Source of the DNA: Hyphomicrobiales bacterium | GTDB lineage: Bacteria; Pseudomonadota; Alphaproteobacteria; Rhodospirillales; JACKKN01 | Direction: 5' to 3' | Length of the DNA: 64,000 bases | Assembly (NCBI GenBank): GCA_024236415.1 | Contig: JACKKN010000010.1 | Location: forward strand, 113,133-177,132 | Shown: in pieces, positions 58,300-64,000 of the stretch | How the letters are laid out: each line of letters opens with the position of its first letter | Numbering within the stretch: position 1 is the stretch's first letter | Notes under the pieces: generated by a model | What the model was told of the DNA's origin: nothing | Databases searched by the model: none | What the model saw: the letters and a program-made list of their open reading frames with translations, nothing else | Made by a program: the position numbers and the translations under genes

Positions 58300-59508
58300 A
58301 TGATGAAAGACGACGAGCACCTGGTCGGACTCATGGAGGATTTCGTCCGGAATCCCGCGAACATGGACGGGGCAATCGCCCATTTCCTGCGGCTCAAGGC
58401 GAACGCCCCCACGTTCGCGCCGGAACGGCGGCGGTTCCTGCGCGTCGCCGCCCTGGCCGCGGCGGCGGCCTGGCTGGCCCGGGCCGACGAAGCCGGCGCC
58501 GTCGCCTCGCGGGCGTTCGGATGGAGCCAGTATGGCAAGCCGGTCGAGGAATTCCGCGGCAAGAGGTATTCCGGATGGCAGGCGTACCTGCTGGGCCAGG
58601 ACCTGATTTACGGACCGCCGCTGCACATACGGCAGGATGGGGTGGCAAACGGCTTTAAGGAACACATTCAGGTCAGCAGCGACGGAAAGGGCGCAATCGA
58701 TTTGGCCCTTCCGAACGGAGTCCCGCTCGTTCCGCCTCGATACGGCTATTCCCACCCATATACGAGCGGAATCGGCGCCAAGATCGTGAACGTATTCCAC
58801 CAAACCCGGGAAGGCTTCTCCTATGTGAGCATGCTTGGGCATGTGAAAGGCTTTTCAAAGAACCTCATTCAGGGTTCGGACGACGCACTTGTAAATGAAA
58901 CCGATATGACCTTTGCCGTTGCGATCAGCGGGGAAACCGGCACCCCAACCCCGCACCTGCATTGGCAAATGAGTGAGCGGCATGGTCTCGTGCACAATTC
59001 ACGGGGCGAAGCGATGAAGTGGAGCAATTGGGGACTGCCCGGGGTCAATCCGCACAAGGCAGGCATCGACGGTCTGCCGGTCTACTACGACGGTGAAACG
59101 CCCCTCCGCGACGCCATCACCGGCTTCGGCATTCGGGTGCTCATGCGCAAGCTGGCGGCGGCGCTGGACGAGAAGAGCGGCGACGAGTTGGCCCTGGACA
59201 AAGCCACCATCCAGGCCCTGCGCGCCCGGATCGACGAGCGGGACGTCGCCCCCATGCAGGACTACCTGCGCCACGAGGTTTTCACCAGGCACGCGGACGG
59301 CAGCGGCAAGCCCAACTACCGCCACCTGCCGGGGTCGTTCATGTACAGCGTCGGCATCCAGTTCGTGCGCCAGGACCCGAAGGTCCGCGAAAAGAACGGC
59401 GTCTCCGAGGCCGTCTTCATGCTGCCGGTGATCAGCCCCCTGGTGGTGGACGTCTACGCCGGGGCGACCGACCGCAAGGGAAACAGGGTCAACGAGGGAA
59501 TCCTGTAG
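58300..59508 (+). CDS. Tat-signal M23-like (LytM-fold) exported protein
   Basis: 402 residues from ATG 58300 (or the next ATG, 58303), with GGGGGGTGA before. A 40-residue cytoplasmic n-region precedes a twin-arginine signal ERRRFLRVAALAAAAAWLA. The mature part has a beta-rich M23-like region (GKGAIDLALPNGVPLVPPRYGYSHP; GAKIVNVFHQTREGFSYVSMLGHVKGF) that ends in TPHLHWQM, the HxH motif of LytM-type peptidases. The usual first His of M23 (HxxxD) is not evident, so catalysis is doubtful. The last 150 residues are unassigned. GC content in the middle is lower than average. Confidence 0.7.
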   Translation: MMKDDEHLVGLMEDFVRNPANMDGAIAHFLRLKANAPTFAPERRRFLRVAALAAAAAWLARADEAGAVASRAFGWSQYGKPVEEFRGKRYSGWQAYLLGQDLIYGPPLHIRQDGVANGFKEHIQVSSDGKGAIDLALPNGVPLVPPRYGYSHPYTSGIGAKIVNVFHQTREGFSYVSMLGHVKGFSKNLIQGSDDALVNETDMTFAVAISGETGTPTPHLHWQMSERHGLVHNSRGEAMKWSNWGLPGVNPHKAGIDGLPVYYDGETPLRDAITGFGIRVLMRKLAAALDEKSGDELALDKATIQALRARIDERDVAPMQDYLRHEVFTRHADGSGKPNYRHLPGSFMYSVGIQFVRQDPKVREKNGVSEAVFMLPVISPLVVDVYAGATDRKGNRVNEGIL

Positions 59509-59584
59509 CGCCCTTGACTCGGCCGGCGCGGCCCAAGGGGCGAAGCGGCACGGGAACGGGCGCGCGGCCAACTCCCCGGAAGAA

Positions 59585-59660
59585 TGGTGAGCGCGACAGG
59601 GATCGAACCTGTGACCGTCTGATTAAAAGTCAGATGCTCTACCAACTGAGCTACGCGCCC
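59585..59660 (-). tRNA. tRNA-Lys (anticodon TTT)
   Basis: 76 nt including encoded CCA. On the minus strand: acceptor GGGCGCG paired with CGCGCTC, D-arm GCTCAGTTGGTAGAGC, anticodon loop CTTTTAA (TTT, Lys), T-arm CAGGTTCGATCCCTG, discriminator A, CCA. All cloverleaf stems pair. It lies between the M23-like gene and coaD. Confidence 0.97.
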
Positions 59661-59793
59661 CCGGGGTGGTCCCGCGGTGGGGAATCCGCCGCCGCGCGGC
59701 CCGGGGCCGGGGCGGTGGAGCCGGGAAAATACGGAGCGGGCCCGCGGGGGTCAATCCCCTTTGGGCCGTTTCCGCCCGCCGCGCCGGGCGCCG

Positions 59794-60324
59794 CTACTCG
59801 CCGACGCCGCCGGCGGCGTGCAGCTCGGCGAAGCGGGCGATCAGTTCCTGGGTCACCCGCGGCGACACGAAGTGGCTGACGTCGCCGCCCAGGATGCCGA
59901 TCTCCTTGACCAGGCGCGAGGCGATGAGCTGGTACTTGTCCGACGCCATCATGAACACCGTCTCGACCCCCGGGTCCAGGCGCCGGTTCATGCCCGCCAT
60001 CTGGAACTCGTACTCGAAGTCCGACACCGCGCGCAGGCCGCGGATGATGATGGTGGCGTCGCAGGACTGGACGAAGTGCATCAGCAGGGTGTCGAAGGGC
60101 CGCACCTCGATCCCCTGGCCGTCGTGCAGGCTGACCTCGGCGACCTCGTCGCGCAGCAGCCGCACCCGGTCCTCGAGCGTGAACAGCGGCCCCTTGCCCG
60201 CGTTCACGGCCACGCCGACGATCAGCTTGTCGACGATCTGCATGGCCCGCTCGATGATGTCCATGTGCCCCTTGGTCACCGGATCGAAGGTGCCGGGATA
60301 GACCCCGACCTTCACGCTGTCCAT
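59794..60324 (-). CDS. coaD: Phosphopantetheine adenylyltransferase
   Basis: 176 residues. The nucleotidyltransferase motif GTFDPVTKGHMDIIERA and the family segments VAVNAGKGPLFTLEDRVRLL, IIRGLRAVSDFEYEFQMA and IASRLVKEIGILGGDVSHFV mark CoaD, which makes dephospho-CoA from 4'-phosphopantetheine and ATP. It is 3 nt downstream of gyrA on the same strand, so the two are probably one transcript, as in other alphaproteobacteria. Confidence 0.97.
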   Translation of the reverse strand: MDSVKVGVYPGTFDPVTKGHMDIIERAMQIVDKLIVGVAVNAGKGPLFTLEDRVRLLRDEVAEVSLHDGQGIEVRPFDTLLMHFVQSCDATIIIRGLRAVSDFEYEFQMAGMNRRLDPGVETVFMMASDKYQLIASRLVKEIGILGGDVSHFVSPRVTQELIARFAELHAAGGVGE

Positions 60325-60327
60325 GGC

Positions 60328-63180
<2,853 letters not shown>

Positions 63181-63310
63181 GAAACTCTCAAGCTTTGCAA
63201 GAAGTTAAAGCAGTAGATTAATGTTGTTTTTTAAGTTTCGCGGGGCCGCTTCCGGAGGGAATCTTTTCGCACCTGCAAATTAGCATGAAACAAGTATGAC
63301 GACAACAAAT

Positions 63311-63354
63311 CCGGGGCCCGAAAAGCCCCGGAATCGGCGGCCTTCCCGGCCGCC
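63311..63354. other. Paired GC hairpins in the gyrA upstream gap
   Basis: CCGGGGC/GCCCCGG (63311-63317 with 63325-63331) and GGCGGCC/GGCCGCC (63336-63342 with 63348-63354). Read on the minus strand, the first hairpin is followed by ATTTGTTGTC, so it resembles a terminator pointing at gyrA, 130 nt before its start. This could end a short antisense or leader RNA. The rest of 63181-63450 shows no gene or clear promoter. Confidence 0.4.
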
Positions 63355-63450
63355 GGCGGCACCGCCGCCGGGGCCCTTGCGGAGCGGTGGCCAAGCTGGG
63401 TAGGCTGGCCGCCGCGGGGCGGGTTTGCGCAGGCATTCGGGGAGGACGGG

Positions 63451-64000
63451 ATGAAGAAGATACTGGCCGCCGTGGCGGCCCTGGTGGTGGTGCTGGCCGC
63501 CGTGCTGGTGGTGCGCACGACGGTGTTCGGGCCCGAGCGGCAGGCCGCCGCGGCCCCCGCCCCGGCGGTGGCGGCGCCCGACGCGCCCGGCCACCTGGCC
63601 CAGGCCATCGCCATCCGCACCGTGTCGCACCAGGACCCGGCCGAGGACGACGGCGCCGCCTTCACCGCCTTCACCGACTGGCTGGCCGCCACCTACCCCG
63701 CCGTGCACGGCGCCATGACGCGCGAGATCCTGGGCGGGCACACGCCGCTCTACACCTGGACCGGCAGCGACCCGGCCCTGCGCCCGGTGCTGCTGACCGC
63801 CCACTACGACGTGGTGCCGGTGGACCCGGATTCCGTGGCCGCCGGCCGCTGGACCCACCCGCCCTATGCCGGCACCCTCGCCGACGGCTTCGTCTGGGGC
63901 CGCGGCTCCCTCGACGACAAGAGCGCCGTGGTGGCCCTGATGGAGGCCGCCGAGGTCCTGGTCAAGGAGGGCTTCAAGCCCAGGCGCACCCTGATGCTGA
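63451..64000 (+). CDS. M20-family metallopeptidase, N-terminal part (runs off the window)
   Basis: About 183 residues from ATG 63451 (GGGGAGGACGGG before it) to the window edge. A signal anchor (KKILAAVAALVVVLAAVLVVRTTVF) is followed by the M20 start: HLAQAIAIRTVSHQDP, the first metal motif VLLTAHYDVVPVDP (His-x-Asp) and the bridging Asp in WGRGSLDDKSAVVALMEAAEVL. It matches the carboxypeptidase-S/Ape-like M20 group, probably acting outside the cytoplasm. The C-terminal dimerisation domain is beyond the window. It diverges from gyrA. Confidence 0.88.
   Translation, partial: MKKILAAVAALVVVLAAVLVVRTTVFGPERQAAAAPAPAVAAPDAPGHLAQAIAIRTVSHQDPAEDDGAAFTAFTDWLAATYPAVHGAMTREILGGHTPLYTWTGSDPALRPVLLTAHYDVVPVDPDSVAAGRWTHPPYAGTLADGFVWGRGSLDDKSAVVALMEAAEVLVKEGFKPRRTLML

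Noticed and set aside
59585..59660. tRNA-Lys as an integration site of a mobile element
   Set aside because: No integrase gene lies nearby and I found no direct repeat of the tRNA 3' end in the neighbouring gaps.

Overview
The window reads as a chromosomal segment of a free-living, high-GC alphaproteobacterium, most likely from the Rhodospirillales. That placement is inferred from gene content: an rplM-rpsI pair whose S9 carries an acidic N-terminal extension, many 4-nt ATGA/GTGA gene overlaps, and a mix of acyl-CoA catabolism, [NiFe]-hydrogenase maturation, PEP-CTERM sorting and sigma-54 promoters. No ribosomal RNA, phage, insertion sequence or CRISPR array was seen.

Layout. 0-8 kb: acyl-CoA and accessory metabolism under local repressors (IclR and MarR, each with a palindromic operator), plus a YchJ protein and an Lnt-like nitrilase flanked by two copies of a SEC-C coding motif. 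8-11.4 kb: a PEP-CTERM protein behind a sigma-54 promoter, the rplM-rpsI operon and a bacteriohemerythrin. 11.4-17.2 kb: a self-contained import operon (LacI regulator, binding protein, two permeases, ATPase, GpdQ-like phosphodiesterase). 17.2-21.9 kb: a thioesterase divergent from an ECHDC3-like/CoA-binding/MetY operon, then an XRE regulator, a DUF1289 protein and a parvulin. 22-26.7 kb: an arsenic island (arsR, acr3, GAPDH, arsJ) with a HAD phosphatase. 26.9-31.6 kb: hypABFCDE, with HypF reduced to its carbamoyltransferase half and no hydrogenase structural genes in the window. 31.6-39.4 kb: small envelope genes, two DMT exporters, a ThDP enzyme with a TauD-like protein and a TauE-like permease, and a D-aminoacylase-type hydrolase. 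39.5-49.7 kb: a signalling block consisting of a CHAT-protease lipoprotein, a periplasmic protein, a CHASE2 adenylate cyclase, a CNNM-type membrane protein and a Cache-PAS-GGDEF-EAL protein. 49.7-53.6 kb: two tandem Tat-signal micro-peptides behind a second sigma-54 promoter, followed by a PRODH-like protein and two GNAT/FemAB-like transferases. 53.6-58 kb: membrane proteins and a GT39/GtrA/GT2 cluster. 58.3-64 kb: a Tat-signal M23-like protein, tRNA-Lys, coaD, gyrA and the start of an M20 peptidase.

The most unusual parts are (i) the duplicated Tat micro-peptides with the adjacent PRODH-like and GNAT genes; (ii) two sigma-54 promoters with nearly the same core and the same 44-nt spacing to the start codon, one driving a PEP-CTERM protein and the other the Tat micro-peptides; (iii) the CHAT/CHASE2-cyclase operon; (iv) a TauD-family protein in which both iron-ligand histidines are arginines; and (v) the Lnt-like gene bracketed by an intact and a decayed SEC-C coding end. 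Functions come from motifs read by eye, and no database search was possible.
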